Shown: positions 9,397-18,363, counted from the first letter of the stretch. The stretch is DNA of 64,000 nucleotides from Williamsia sp. (GCA_015069695.1 JADCRZ010000015.1:62001-126000); one strand, 5' to 3'. Program-made: numbers and translations. The notes: a model not told the origin generated them from the letters alone.

Positions 9397-10245
9397 ATGA
9401 AAACATTGCTTTTACCGGTCGATTTTACCGCAACATCTGCAAATGCCGTGGCGTTTGCGATTGAATGGTGCAAAAAGTACGGGTACGAACGGATGATTCT
9501 GCTCAAAACATTTTACGATTCCATGTATGAGAACCTGATTGTTGCTGCAGAATACAACAATGTAAACCAGGATTACCTGAACCGGCAAAGGCAGGAGGCA
9601 ATAGAAGAATTGCAGGCCTTGTGCCGGAGGGTTGCAGCAGAAGTAGGCCATGGCACCAAAGTAATCACTGCTGTAAGCGAATTTCCTTTGCTAAGAGGAA
9701 TTTTTGAGGTTATCCAAAACGAAAAACCTGAATTGATCATTGTAGGAAGCGACAACCATGATTATTCAAGCAGCAGCATTATAGCCGGTAATGTAATCAG
9801 CATCGCTAAAGCAAGTCCTGTCCGTGTTTTGGTTGTTCCTGCAGATGCCAGATATCAACCGGTAGAACAGGTCCTATTGCCCTATAACTTTAATATGCTC
9901 AACGACCTGCACAGGGTGAGCAGCTTGCGAACTTCACCGTACTGGGCGGATATAAAATTGCTGGTTTTGAACCTGGAAACCAATCAGCAGGTGATCAAAG
10001 ATCCTCAAAAGCTGCACGAGGCCGAGGACAAGTTCCGGCATCTCCTGCAGAACTTTGACCATCAGATTTTTTATACAACCGATAAGAGCGTCATAAACGG
10101 AATTGCCGGCTTTACAAAAGCGCATCCTGTACAATTGATCCTGGCCCTGCCCGGCAAACATAGCTTCTTGTATACCCTTACCCATAAAAGCATTTCAGAA
10201 GCTATCTACCGCAACGCCAAACAACCTGTGCTGATACTGAAATAG
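9397..10245 (+). CDS. Tandem universal stress protein (UspA family)
   Basis: 282 residues, twice the size of one UspA domain. The first half (KTLLLPVDFTATSANAVAFA through SPVRVLVVPA) has the ATP-binding signature IIVGSDNHDYSSSSIIAGNV, that is G-x2-x-x9-S-x-x-x-x-N with S/T-rich phosphate contacts, so it may bind ATP. The second half (PVEQVLLPYNF to QPVLILK) lacks a clear G-x2-G-x9-G-S loop and is probably non-binding. Tandem Usps with one degenerate half are common in Bacteroidota. A stand-alone gene with its own 132-bp upstream region, which holds a promoter-like TTTG (9321-9324), 18 nt, then TAGATTGT (9343-9350). A direct repeat of CATGTCATA occurs at 9327 and 9360. Likely a stress-response protein. 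Confidence 0.9.
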   Translation: MKTLLLPVDFTATSANAVAFAIEWCKKYGYERMILLKTFYDSMYENLIVAAEYNNVNQDYLNRQRQEAIEELQALCRRVAAEVGHGTKVITAVSEFPLLRGIFEVIQNEKPELIIVGSDNHDYSSSSIIAGNVISIAKASPVRVLVVPADARYQPVEQVLLPYNFNMLNDLHRVSSLRTSPYWADIKLLVLNLETNQQVIKDPQKLHEAEDKFRHLLQNFDHQIFYTTDKSVINGIAGFTKAHPVQLILALPGKHSFLYTLTHKSISEAIYRNAKQPVLILK

Positions 10246-10286
10246 GCCGGGCAGAAATTTTTCAGGCTGTTATAAACAGAAAAGGC

Positions 10287-10311
10287 AAAGGGAAGCACGA
10301 AGCTTCCCTTT
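10287..10311. terminator. Bidirectional hairpin terminator
   Basis: Perfect 10-bp inverted repeat AAAGGGAAGC / GCTTCCCTTT with a 5-nt loop (ACGAA), placed between the converging universal stress protein and porin-like genes. A-rich on one side and T-rich on the other, so it can serve both directions. Confidence 0.65.
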
Positions 10312-10383
10312 ATCCGTTGTACGCAGGTCTTTATTGCGTACGAAATCAAAACTAGCAATTGAAAACGCGCTTAATCTCCTGTT

Positions 10384-11040
10384 TTATCTGAGTAAATATT
10401 TTAATCCTATTTCCAATCCTGTGGTCATGTTGTGCGTTTTCTCCCTGCCGGTTACATAGGATGGATAATCTTCATTTTCTGCATTGGTAAAGTCGTAGTC
10501 AAAGCGTGCATTGGTAGTCAGGAACAAGCTTTGGTTCAGCCTGAATTGTACGCCGGCTCCCACAACACCACCGAATGTGGCACTTTCATACGCATCTTTC
10601 CTGCTGCCGCCAATTTGATCTCCGTCTTTGTTGGTCAGCTTTGCATCGGTCAGCAAGCTCAGTTGAGGGCCTACTTTTGCGATAAAAGAAACCGGTTTGG
10701 AAGCATCTGTATTGAACGTATAGTATACCGGGATCTTAATATAATTCAGCTTTTGGTTTGTTTCCACGCCATTTGCTTTATACCGCTGGCCTTGCAGGGA
10801 ATACAGTACATCCAGTCCGACCCCGGAATAATTATTAAAGTTGTAAGCAGCTCCGATGCCAAACGCAGCGTTGAAGGTTCCTTTCTTTTCCAGGCTGCTG
10901 TTGTCATTGTCATTTTTGTTCTGAAGAAAGCTGAACTGCGGCGTTCCTTTTATGTTCAGCGAAAATCCTTTTTGTGCATGCACCTGATTGCCGTATGTAA
11001 GCGCTGCCATACTAAAGGCAGCTAGAATAAATTTTTTCAT
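10384..11040 (-). CDS. Outer-membrane beta-barrel protein (porin-like family)
   Basis: 218 residues. The signal peptide MKKFILAAFSMAALTYGNQVHAQ ends at an AQ cleavage motif. The mature part is a small eight-strand-type barrel with alternating hydrophobic/aromatic strands: FGIGAAYNFNNYSGVGLDVLYS, KIPVYYTFN, FGGVVGAGVQF, ending GLEIGLKYLLR with a C-terminal strand. This matches the PorT-like or OmpA-like 'porin family' barrels that abound in Bacteroidota and whose cargo is usually unknown. Single gene on the minus strand, converging on the stress protein with a shared terminator. A promoter-like pair lies at 11121-11154. Confidence 0.82.
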   Translation of the reverse strand: MKKFILAAFSMAALTYGNQVHAQKGFSLNIKGTPQFSFLQNKNDNDNSSLEKKGTFNAAFGIGAAYNFNNYSGVGLDVLYSLQGQRYKANGVETNQKLNYIKIPVYYTFNTDASKPVSFIAKVGPQLSLLTDAKLTNKDGDQIGGSRKDAYESATFGGVVGAGVQFRLNQSLFLTTNARFDYDFTNAENEDYPSYVTGREKTHNMTTGLEIGLKYLLR

Positions 11041-11357
11041 CTTTCGTAAATTTTGCTTTTGTAATGATCTTTTCTTGTCTGATCGTCTTCTTGTCTTTTG
11101 TAAAAATTTTTGGTTGTTTTCAAACGCTAGTTCGATCCTGTTTGATGATGCAAAGGTTGTTCAGATAGAGGAGGGAAAGAATGTACGGAAGACGTGATTT
11201 TATGTCAAAAACTCGCATCACTGAAATAGGGAGTATCCTTGTTCGCTGACACCAGATCCTGTTTGATTCAACGTTGCATTAGATCAGTAAACTGAGCGGC
11301 CCTGCCGGTTTTGGCAAGGCTTTCTGCAAGACAAGATCAAATAATAAATAAGTGCTC
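11041..11357 (-). promoter_or_regulatory. Intergenic region with likely promoter of the porin-like gene
   Basis: 317 bp between the porin-like gene and the upstream AraC gene, both on the minus strand. On the minus strand TTTG (plus 11151-11154) is followed after 21 nt by TAGCGTTTG (plus 11121-11129). This is near the Bacteroidota -33/-7 pattern but with three instead of two bases inside the -7 box. It would give a leader of about 75 nt. The rest (11160-11357) shows nothing recognisable. Confidence 0.4.
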
Positions 11358-12383
11358 CTAAATCACGGTCCGGTAAACAGACGGAGGCGTGGATGTGTGC
11401 TTTTTGAAGAATTTGCTAAAGCTAAACTGGTCGGTGAAGTTGAGTTTGTCAGCAACCTGCGACACAGACAGCGAAGGGTCATCCAGCAGTACTTTCGCTT
11501 CCTGCACCACCATTTCGTCAATGATCTCACCGGAGGTTTTGCCTGTAACTTCCTTGATCGTTTTGGAAAGATGTTTGGGGGTTACATGGAGCAGGTTCGC
11601 ATAGTAACTTACGCTTCTGTCGTTTTGGATATGCAGCGGAAGCTGTTTGAAAAATTCATAAGCCAGGTGCTCTTTACGGGTGAGAGAGGAAAAATGATCA
11701 TGCTCGTTCCGGCTGTAGGCCACTGCTATTTCCAGCGCAAACAGGCAAAACGCATGGTAAATGGCTTCGTCGTAATACAGCTCTTTTTTATCAAGGGCTT
11801 GCTTGTGCTGCAACAGGTCGAGGATGGAGAGCACGCGGGTGGTTTCGCCTGGCTGCAGCGTGCGATCGGGCTCGCTATAGGATGAAAGAAAAGAAAGCGC
11901 TTCCAAATGTTTTTTGGGTAACCCGGAAGCACTGATAAACTGGGAAGAAAATCCAAAAAGGCGGAAATGGCAATCAGGGCTGATGCGTTGTACCTGCATA
12001 ATGCCCGTAGGACGTTTTAACAGGACGGAGTTTTTTGAGAGCGTATAGATCTTTTTATCCAGTTTAACGGCAATGGACCCCCGGTCTACAACCATAAAGG
12101 AAAAATCATCTGTTTTAAAGGGCCGCAGCAGGGAGGGTTTACAAGGAATCCAGGCCGAATCTATCACATAAAACCCGTCATCTTTTTTTCCGAAGTATTG
12201 AACGATCTGCCGGAACTTGACTTGCCGCACACTTCCCGGCGCCGGTCTCTTTACCCAGTCAGCCTCCTCCGCGCCATCCTTGCCACAAAGATTGCTTCTT
12301 ATATCAAGTTGAACTGCCGGACTTGCAGCTTGAGAAGCTTCCCCGCTATCGTCCGGGCCGGCGAATATTTCCATGCTCTTCAT
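11358..12383 (-). CDS. AraC-family transcriptional regulator
   Basis: Up to 341 residues. The C-terminal two-HTH AraC domain is clear: SVSYYANLLHVTPKHLSKTIKEVTGKTSGEIIDEMVVQEAKVLL, then SVSQVADKLNFTDQFSFSKFFKKHTSTPPSVYR. The N-terminal sensor half (FSFMVVDRGSIAVKLDKKIYTLSKNSVLLKRP) is cupin-like. The first about 55 residues, rich in Gly, Ala and Asp, look atypical. The start is therefore uncertain: ATG 12383 or ATG 12374 are both possible. A TATTTTTG box on the minus strand at 12394-12401 would put the transcript start only a few bases before ATG 12383. The target is unknown; the nearest candidate is the porin-like gene downstream on the same strand. Confidence 0.9.
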   Translation of the reverse strand: MKSMEIFAGPDDSGEASQAASPAVQLDIRSNLCGKDGAEEADWVKRPAPGSVRQVKFRQIVQYFGKKDDGFYVIDSAWIPCKPSLLRPFKTDDFSFMVVDRGSIAVKLDKKIYTLSKNSVLLKRPTGIMQVQRISPDCHFRLFGFSSQFISASGLPKKHLEALSFLSSYSEPDRTLQPGETTRVLSILDLLQHKQALDKKELYYDEAIYHAFCLFALEIAVAYSRNEHDHFSSLTRKEHLAYEFFKQLPLHIQNDRSVSYYANLLHVTPKHLSKTIKEVTGKTSGEIIDEMVVQEAKVLLDDPSLSVSQVADKLNFTDQFSFSKFFKKHTSTPPSVYRTVI

Positions 12384-12393
12384 AAACAGGGAG

Positions 12394-12401
12394 CAAAAAT
12401 A
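12394..12401 (-). promoter_or_regulatory. -7 promoter element before the AraC gene
   Basis: TATTTTTG on the minus strand fits the Bacteroidota -7 consensus TAnnTTTG and ends 10 nt before ATG 12383. No good TTG -33 element sits 19-21 nt upstream, so support is partial. Confidence 0.4.
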
Positions 12402-12629
12402 GATAAAACTTATTCAAGTGTTTAAACATTGAAGCGCTGCTTTAGACTTACAGTGGGTAACGGCGCCTGCTTTTGCAACCAAGGCCAGGCTTTACCCGCT
12501 TTATAAAGTATACGGCGGGCATGCCGGAGCAAGCTGTTGGATTGATAAGCCATTCATCTATAACAGGTTCCCCGCTTTGTTTGTGAATGAGAAAGGAGGA
12601 GAAGGACCTTTTGGGTTTGAAATGTCATT

Positions 12630-13211
12630 TTATTGTAAATGTTTTGGCTTCAGCTTTTGTTCAGCGAGTTCAGCTACTTCGAAGATTCTTTTTTGTCTTG
12701 TTTCCGGCCGTCTGGCCAGTACAAGCCATTGCAGAATGGCTTTGCGGATAGATTTGCTCAACTGCAAAAAGAAATCTTTTGAACCGGGCTTTGCCTGGAA
12801 CGCCGCTTCCAGGTCGTCCGGAATCATCAGTTCTTCCACTTCGTCCAAAAGGGTCCACGAACCATTTTGTTTGGCTATTTCAACCGCGTTCAAACCTGCC
12901 TGGGCCATCAGGCCTTCCTCTACAAGCCTGATGACTTTTTCTTTGTTGATTTTTGACCAGGTGCTGTTGCTTTTCCGTTTGCTGAAGAACTGGTGGGATG
13001 TTTCTTCGTCTATCTTTATTTTCTTGCTGTCGATCCAGCCATAACAAAGCGCCGCACTCACTGCCTCGCTCCAGCTGATAGACTTTTTTCCTGAACTTTT
13101 GGTGTAGAAAACAACCCATACGGCTTCTTTGGAAAGATGGTTCTTCTCCAGCCATTTTCGCCAGGCGGAAATGCTGGGTGGATAATAGACCCCTGTTTGC
13201 TTTTTCTCCAT
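12630..13211 (-). CDS. YdeI/OmpD-associated family protein
   Basis: 193 residues, cytosolic. The N-terminal half (AWRKWLEKNHLSKEAVWVVFYTKSSGKKSISWSEAVSAALCYGWIDSK) is the YdeI/OmpD-associated domain, including the conserved ALCYGWIDS and the following FSKRKSNSTWSKINK. The C-terminal helix (DDLEAAFQAKPGSKDFFLQLSKSIRKAILQWLVLARRPETRQKRI) is the family's 'bacteriocin-protection' tail. Molecular function is unknown; the name comes from E. coli and Salmonella genes linked to peptide resistance. Stands alone, 66 bp downstream of the reductase gene on the same strand. No promoter motif seen. Confidence 0.88.
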   Translation of the reverse strand: MEKKQTGVYYPPSISAWRKWLEKNHLSKEAVWVVFYTKSSGKKSISWSEAVSAALCYGWIDSKKIKIDEETSHQFFSKRKSNSTWSKINKEKVIRLVEEGLMAQAGLNAVEIAKQNGSWTLLDEVEELMIPDDLEAAFQAKPGSKDFFLQLSKSIRKAILQWLVLARRPETRQKRIFEVAELAEQKLKPKHLQ

Positions 13212-13277
13212 AGTAGTGATCGCTTTGTCAGTGGCGCAGCTGGTTTTGGTAAAAGTAATCGTTCCTGTACTGATTCG

Positions 13278-14321
13278 CTAATATCGTATGATGGCGTCTC
13301 CTCCAATGGGATAACCTGTGCAAGTAAGGATATATCCGTTCAGGATTTCTTTTTCTGTCAGTACTTCATTGTACGACATCCATACCTGGCCCTTTTCACA
13401 TTTTGCAATGCAGTTCCCGCAACGGCCAACCTGGCAACTGTAAGGCAGAAGAATGCCTTTCTGTTTGGCAACCATCAAAATGCTATCAGGATGTTGAACC
13501 AGAAGGGAATGTTGTTCCTGCCCTCTCAACAGGGTTACTGTATGGGGCGCGGTATCCGGCGGAACCAGGCTTTGCACAGGTTTGGTAACATTGAAGATTT
13601 CTTTTTTAATGTTCCCGGAAGGAACTTCCAGTCTTCGCAAGGTAAAGGTGCACATCCGCATATATGAATCCGGTCCACAGATATAATAAAGAGTCCTGCC
13701 ATCGGTTCCTCCACGGTAGCGCGCTACAAACTGTTCTATCAGATGGGGTTGGAGGTGGGCCTTCTCCAGGTGTTTTGCATTGCTGAAGATAAAATCAATG
13801 GTGAACCTTGCAGCATGCGCTTCTGCCAGTCGCTTCAGGGGCTCGCGAAACAGGGTGGCAGGCGCTGAACTGTTGCTGTATATCAACGCTATCCGCAAAT
13901 AGGGGTGCAAGATCAGGGCCGTCTTTATGAGCGAAAAAACAGGCACAATGCCACTGCCCGCTGCAAAAAAGAACAGGGTTTCATAATTGCCGATATCATC
14001 CGGTAAAACAAATACGCCACCTGCACCCAGGGTAATCAGCTGGTCGCCAATTTGAGCCCGGTCGAACAAATGCCTGGAAAACACACCATTCTGGATCCTT
14101 TTGACAGCAATGCACAATTGCTCATCAATGCCCGGTGAAGAAACCAGGGAATAAGAGCGCCTGATTTCATGTTCGCTCTGTGGTAAGATAAACGTCAGGT
14201 ATTGACCTGCCTTATACTGGATTTTTTCCTTTTCTTCCTGCAGATAAAAAAGCTTGATCTTGTTGGCTTCCTCCTGGATTTTTACAATGCTTAATCTTTT
14301 GAGCATACTTTCCGTGTTCAT
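13278..14321 (-). CDS. Flavin-dependent ferredoxin-type oxidoreductase with C-terminal [2Fe-2S] domain
   Basis: 347 residues with three modules. An FAD-binding barrel carries RRSYSLVSSPG (about residue 54) and YKAGQYLTF-like flavin contacts. The NAD(P)H-binding domain carries FFAAGSGIVPVFSLIK (about 117) and ICGPDSYM. The plant-type ferredoxin domain has Cys at CQVGRCGNCIAKC plus the late YILTCTG Cys, the four ligands of a [2Fe-2S] cluster. This is the layout of PaaE, HmpX or vanillate-demethylase-type reductases that pass electrons from NAD(P)H to an oxygenase or other partner. No oxygenase gene is adjacent, so the partner is unknown. Confidence 0.9.
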   Translation of the reverse strand: MNTESMLKRLSIVKIQEEANKIKLFYLQEEKEKIQYKAGQYLTFILPQSEHEIRRSYSLVSSPGIDEQLCIAVKRIQNGVFSRHLFDRAQIGDQLITLGAGGVFVLPDDIGNYETLFFFAAGSGIVPVFSLIKTALILHPYLRIALIYSNSSAPATLFREPLKRLAEAHAARFTIDFIFSNAKHLEKAHLQPHLIEQFVARYRGGTDGRTLYYICGPDSYMRMCTFTLRRLEVPSGNIKKEIFNVTKPVQSLVPPDTAPHTVTLLRGQEQHSLLVQHPDSILMVAKQKGILLPYSCQVGRCGNCIAKCEKGQVWMSYNEVLTEKEILNGYILTCTGYPIGGDAIIRY

Positions 14322-14421
14322 ACTTCTTCCTGAAATTGGGTTGATGTCATCCAGCCGCTTTCAACATAATTTCTTCTAACAATTATCATACTATAAACGC
14401 TGCTTGCAAATAGGGAAGCTC

Positions 14422-15879
14422 CTATCCAACCACAGGCAGTAAAAACTGAAAGGTCGTTCCTTTTCCCAGCTCGCTTGATACTTCAATGGAAGTCTGGTGC
14501 AGCTCCAGGATCTTTTTTACAATCGCAAGCCCTATGCCCATTCCGTTTTTGGATGCATTGTGTTTGTCCAGTTGTTTGTAGCGTTCAAAAACATAGGATT
14601 GTTCCTCCGGCGCGATACCAATGCCTGTATCAATTACCTGCACACAAATACCGGTGGGGGTTTCAGAAAGATGTATGGTGATGCTGCCTCCCCCGGGTGT
14701 GAACTTGAAGGCATTGTCCAGCAAGTTTTGAAAGACCCTTTCTGTAAGGGCAATATCGCCAAATACGGCCGGAAGATTGGTGGGTGCTTCCATGTGCAGG
14801 CAGATCTTTCTTTCGGCTGCTTTGAGCTCATATGCCATCAGGATGTCGGAGGCCAGTTCGCTGATCAGAAAGGCTTCTTTTTGTGGAGACACCAGGTTGG
14901 ATTCTAATTTGGCATACTGAAACAGCTGCTCAACAAGTCCGGATAACTTTTTTGTATTGTCGTGCACCACTGCCAGGTATTTTTCCTGGTCCGTTTCAGA
15001 TAGCGCACCTTTTTTCATCATCATGGTTTCCACATAGCCTTGCATGATGGACAAGGGCGTACGAAGATCATGCGAAATGTTGGCAATGAGCTCCTGCCTG
15101 AATTTGTCGGTGGCAGCCAGCTTGTCAAAATTGTCTACGATCACATCTGCCATTTCATTAAAGGTAGCGCCAAGCATACCCAGGTCTCCTTTCGCCCCTT
15201 CTTCAATGCGGGCTGAATAATCACCTTCCTTAAATCGCCTCACTACACCCGCAATTTTCGAAAAGCTGTTCGTCATCATAAAAAAGGTAACTACTCCAAT
15301 CACAAAAGCCGCCAGCAGGGCTGTAAAAAAAATATATCCGCTCAGCCGCAGGAACAAATGGTTGTTGAGCGAGTGAAGTATTTTATTTTGCTTTTCGCTG
15401 GCCAGCACGGCATAAACATAACCGGTGACCCGGCCTGCTTCATACACGGGTGCGGCAGAAAAGATGCCTGGTTCGTCCGGCTGCTTGGGGTTGTCTCCCA
15501 AAGGCTGCTCTCCTTCTTTTGCTGTAAGCCATTGTTTTACTTTGGCCAGGTCTACCCGCCGTATCTGTACTGTTTTGTCGGGCACCACATAATCGATGAT
15601 ATTGCCGGCTGTATCCAGCAAGTACACTTCCACACTGGGGTTGGCCACCATGGTAGAGTGAATGATGTCGTGCGTGACGGCCGTATCGGGCTTCCCGTTT
15701 TTTAACGGCTGCGTAAAAGTGGCCAGGTGTTGTGCAAGATCGCCATACAGTTGCTGGTGTGCGGTGGTATAATAAGAAGTAGAGAAACGGGAGGCGATCA
15801 GAAAGAAGACCAGGCCCAGCAAGATAAGCAGCGCCGTGAACACGGCCGTGATTTTCCGGAATAAACGGTTCCCTTTCAT
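14422..15879 (-). CDS. Sensor histidine kinase (HAMP, HisKA, HATPase_c)
   Basis: 485 residues from the chosen ATG. Two membrane helices flank a periplasmic sensor of about 150 residues: KITAVFTALLILLGLVFFLIASRF at the N-terminus and LSGYIFFTALLAAFVIGVVTFFMM before HAMP. The HisKA box is ISHDLRTPLSIMQGY, with the phospho-His at about residue 267. N-box (LLDNAFKF), DTGIGI and GMGIGLAIVKKI ATP-lid motifs are complete. Longer in-frame starts at 15909 and 15924 would overlap the response-regulator gene. ATG 15879 begins right before the first membrane helix and leaves a 16-bp gap, so I prefer it. It partners the OmpR-type regulator immediately upstream. Confidence 0.92.
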   Translation of the reverse strand: MKGNRLFRKITAVFTALLILLGLVFFLIASRFSTSYYTTAHQQLYGDLAQHLATFTQPLKNGKPDTAVTHDIIHSTMVANPSVEVYLLDTAGNIIDYVVPDKTVQIRRVDLAKVKQWLTAKEGEQPLGDNPKQPDEPGIFSAAPVYEAGRVTGYVYAVLASEKQNKILHSLNNHLFLRLSGYIFFTALLAAFVIGVVTFFMMTNSFSKIAGVVRRFKEGDYSARIEEGAKGDLGMLGATFNEMADVIVDNFDKLAATDKFRQELIANISHDLRTPLSIMQGYVETMMMKKGALSETDQEKYLAVVHDNTKKLSGLVEQLFQYAKLESNLVSPQKEAFLISELASDILMAYELKAAERKICLHMEAPTNLPAVFGDIALTERVFQNLLDNAFKFTPGGGSITIHLSETPTGICVQVIDTGIGIAPEEQSYVFERYKQLDKHNASKNGMGIGLAIVKKILELHQTSIEVSSELGKGTTFQFLLPVVG

Positions 15880-15895
15880 CGTTGGTACGGCATCG

Positions 15896-16609
15896 TTATA
15901 GTTCTTCATTAAACCTGTAGCCAATGCCCCAGGCTGTTAAAATAAATCGGGGATTGGAAACATCTTCCTCAATCTTTCCGCGGAGGCGGTTGATGTGGCT
16001 GTTGACGGTGTGTTCATATCCTTCAAAATCATATCCCCATACAAGATTCAACAAGCGTTTGCGGCTGTAGCTTTTGCCCGGATTGGAGGCCAGCAATGCA
16101 AGCAGTTCAAATTCTTTGGGTGAGAGCTCCACCCGCTTGTTGTGCAGCATCACTTTTCTTTTGTCCATGTCTATTTCCAACCCGCTGTAGCTAATGAGCG
16201 CAGAGGAGGTGGCCGCATCTTCCTGCGGATGGGCATTGTCTTCTTTTCTGCGGAAAATAACTTTTACCCGGGCTATAAACTCGCGCACACTAAAAGGTTT
16301 GGTGAGATAATCATCTGCACCCGTTTCCAGTCCCATTACCTTGTCGATTTCTTCTGACTTGGCCGTCAGCATCAGGATGGGCGTTTGCCTGTCTGTCTGC
16401 CTTAGTTTCCGGCATATCTCCATGCCGTTCAATCCCGGCAGCATCAGGTCGAGGATAACCAGGTCGAACCTTTCTGCTTTGGCAATCACCAACCCCTTCT
16501 GTCCATTGGCTGCCGTTGCGATTTTGCAACCCAGGTCGCTCAGGTGAATGGTCAGCAGCTGGGTGATGTCATTGTCATCCTCAATAATTAAAACTGTTTT
16601 GTTGTCCAT
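15896..16609 (-). CDS. OmpR-family response regulator
   Basis: 237 residues. The receiver has the acidic pocket IIEDD, phospho-acceptor Asp in LVILDLMLPG (about residue 54), Thr in MLTAKS and Lys in TKPFS. The C-terminal winged helix (VELSPKEFELLALLASNPGKSYSRKRLLNLVWG through HINRLRGKIEED and GIGYRF) is OmpR/PhoB type. First gene of a two-gene unit with the histidine kinase. Before its ATG, CAACTTTG on the minus strand is one mismatch from a -7 box. Signal and targets are unknown; the divergent spondin-domain lipoprotein gene begins 124 bp away and is a candidate target. Confidence 0.95.
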   Translation of the reverse strand: MDNKTVLIIEDDNDITQLLTIHLSDLGCKIATAANGQKGLVIAKAERFDLVILDLMLPGLNGMEICRKLRQTDRQTPILMLTAKSEEIDKVMGLETGADDYLTKPFSVREFIARVKVIFRRKEDNAHPQEDAATSSALISYSGLEIDMDKRKVMLHNKRVELSPKEFELLALLASNPGKSYSRKRLLNLVWGYDFEGYEHTVNSHINRLRGKIEEDVSNPRFILTAWGIGYRFNEEL

Positions 16610-16733
16610 ACTGCGAAAACAAAGTTGAAGAATAAAATGGAGTAAATAGTCCCTGTGACACTTTTGTTACATTTCCGCAATGGCTATGCGATACAGTCTT
16701 CAGTTTTTTGCACCATCACTAAAGATAACGAAA

Positions 16734-18029
16734 ATGAAAATCACTATCGCAAAAGTCGTTGCTGTACTAACCGCCACACTATTCTTTGTGTCCTGTGAAA
16801 AAGACCATGAAACCGTTGTGGTACCGGCAACCATCACGATTCAAAATGCATTGGACAGCAAGCCCCTGGTAGAATCAGGTACATTTCAAGGCACAGGTTC
16901 GCCCGCTGTTATACCACCGGGGCAATCAGTTTCTTTTTCCTTTTCTGCAGCCAAAAACCAGCGCCTGACATTTGCGACGATGTATGGCTGGAGCAATGAT
17001 TTGTTTTTTGCACCTGCCAGCCCTGGCATCAAACTTTACAACGATGACGGCACACCGGTTACCGGTGATGTTTCAGCGCAGATAAAACTCTGGGACAACG
17101 GAACGCGTGTTAACCAGACGCCGGGTATGAACGTAACCCATCCCGGAACGGCTGAAGCTATGCAAAAAAATATCAAGGAAGTCAATGGAGCGGACGATTA
17201 CAGCCATTCCTTCTTGCCCGCATCACAGCTGATGAAGATCTCACTGGCTTATGATGGGAATTCTGCTTTTACCCTCACCATTCTAAACAATTCAGGCGGA
17301 ACAGCAAACGAAACACCGTTCAGTCCCGGCGTCTGGGCCATCTCCTATGTAGCCGGCGGCAATTTGTTGATGCCTGATCCGCTGTACAAAGCAGGGCAAC
17401 CCACTGCCAACGGATTGACCAATATTGCTGAAATGGGTGACAATACCGCTTTGCGTGCTTACACTACCAGCATCACCGGTATCTTTACACCCCTGTCACC
17501 CATCCTGGTAGTAGTATATAACGGCCCGGAGAATCCGTTTTACAAAGTGGGTGAAAACGACCGCGGCGAAGGATTAAAAGAATTGGCCCAGAAGGGGAAT
17601 GCCGATGTGCTTGCGGCAGCCCTGATGACAAAACCCGCTGTACGGAAAGTATATGTGCTGAAAGAAGCATCGAACACGGTTTTGCTTCCAAAAATAAACG
17701 GCTTGGGCGGCGACCAGGTATCTCAGCAATTGTCCGTTGAGGACGGCGATAAAATCGCTCTTGCAACCATGTACGGATTTTCCAACGACTGGTTCTTTGC
17801 GACCACCGGCAGCGACATCAGCGCCACGCAGAAAGGGGATGTATCTTCGCTGCTGGGTTTGTTTGACAATGGAACGGCTGTTAACCAGTTTCCCGGTGCC
17901 GGCATTACCCAGTTTAATCTCGCAGGCACGCCGCTGACCGAAAGCAAACCCATCCAGGCTGTTCCAAATCCCAACGCGTTTACCACCTTGCCGGCCATCA
18001 ACAATTTTGTCAAAGTAACCTTGCAATAA
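16734..18029 (+). CDS. Lipoprotein with two tandem spondin-like domains
   Basis: 431 residues from ATG 16734. An 18-codon longer frame exists, but 16734 begins a perfect signal peptide with lipobox FVSC, followed by EKD. The mature protein holds two homologous halves, at about residues 35-215 and 225-431. Each contains the spondin pattern: ITIQNAL / VYVLKEA, LTFATMYGWSNDLFFAP / IALATMYGFSNDWFFAT, then GDVSAQIKLWDNGTRVNQTPG / GDVSSLLGLFDNGTAVNQFPG. Spondin_N domains (PF06468) are known from animal extracellular-matrix proteins and bind Ca2+ and glycans; bacterial versions are uncharacterised. Probably surface-exposed adhesion or matrix protein. Divergent from the two-component system. Confidence 0.82.
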   Translation: MKITIAKVVAVLTATLFFVSCEKDHETVVVPATITIQNALDSKPLVESGTFQGTGSPAVIPPGQSVSFSFSAAKNQRLTFATMYGWSNDLFFAPASPGIKLYNDDGTPVTGDVSAQIKLWDNGTRVNQTPGMNVTHPGTAEAMQKNIKEVNGADDYSHSFLPASQLMKISLAYDGNSAFTLTILNNSGGTANETPFSPGVWAISYVAGGNLLMPDPLYKAGQPTANGLTNIAEMGDNTALRAYTTSITGIFTPLSPILVVVYNGPENPFYKVGENDRGEGLKELAQKGNADVLAAALMTKPAVRKVYVLKEASNTVLLPKINGLGGDQVSQQLSVEDGDKIALATMYGFSNDWFFATTGSDISATQKGDVSSLLGLFDNGTAVNQFPGAGITQFNLAGTPLTESKPIQAVPNPNAFTTLPAINNFVKVTLQ

Positions 18030-18060
18030 ACCCATTTACTCACCACCCAAATTTTTTGTC

Positions 18061-18363
18061 ATGATGATCGAGCGCAACGAATTCCGCATCAAATTCGGAA
18101 AAATGAAAGAAGCCAAAACGCTCTGGCTTCAGATCATTCAAGTATTAAAGCCTGAGCTGGATGCAAAACTCAGGTTGCTTACAGACCTGACCGGCCCTGC
18201 CTATACGCTGGTGCTGGAATCTGAACTAAAAGACTTTCAGGAGCTCACCCTGCAACAGGAAAAATGGAAAGCCAGCAGCCGGGTGGCAGAACTGTACAGG
18301 CAGTTCATAGAAGTATGCAATAGCTCGGAGCGGACTTTATATACCCTTGAAAATGAAAATTAA
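18061..18363 (+). CDS. Small NIPSNAP/dimeric alpha-beta barrel-like protein
   Basis: 100 residues, no signal peptide. The start NEFRIKFGKMKEAKTLWLQIIQ, then a central TLVLESELKDFQELTLQQEKW, looks like the ferredoxin-like dimeric alpha-beta barrel of NIPSNAP or EthD-type proteins. The 'F-G-K-x-x-E-A' turn is typical of the Bacteroidota members. No catalytic residue can be assigned. ATG at 18061 with another in-frame ATG at 18064; 31 bp after the spondin lipoprotein and 66 bp before the SnoaL-like gene, possibly one transcript. Confidence 0.6.
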   Translation: MMIERNEFRIKFGKMKEAKTLWLQIIQVLKPELDAKLRLLTDLTGPAYTLVLESELKDFQELTLQQEKWKASSRVAELYRQFIEVCNSSERTLYTLENEN

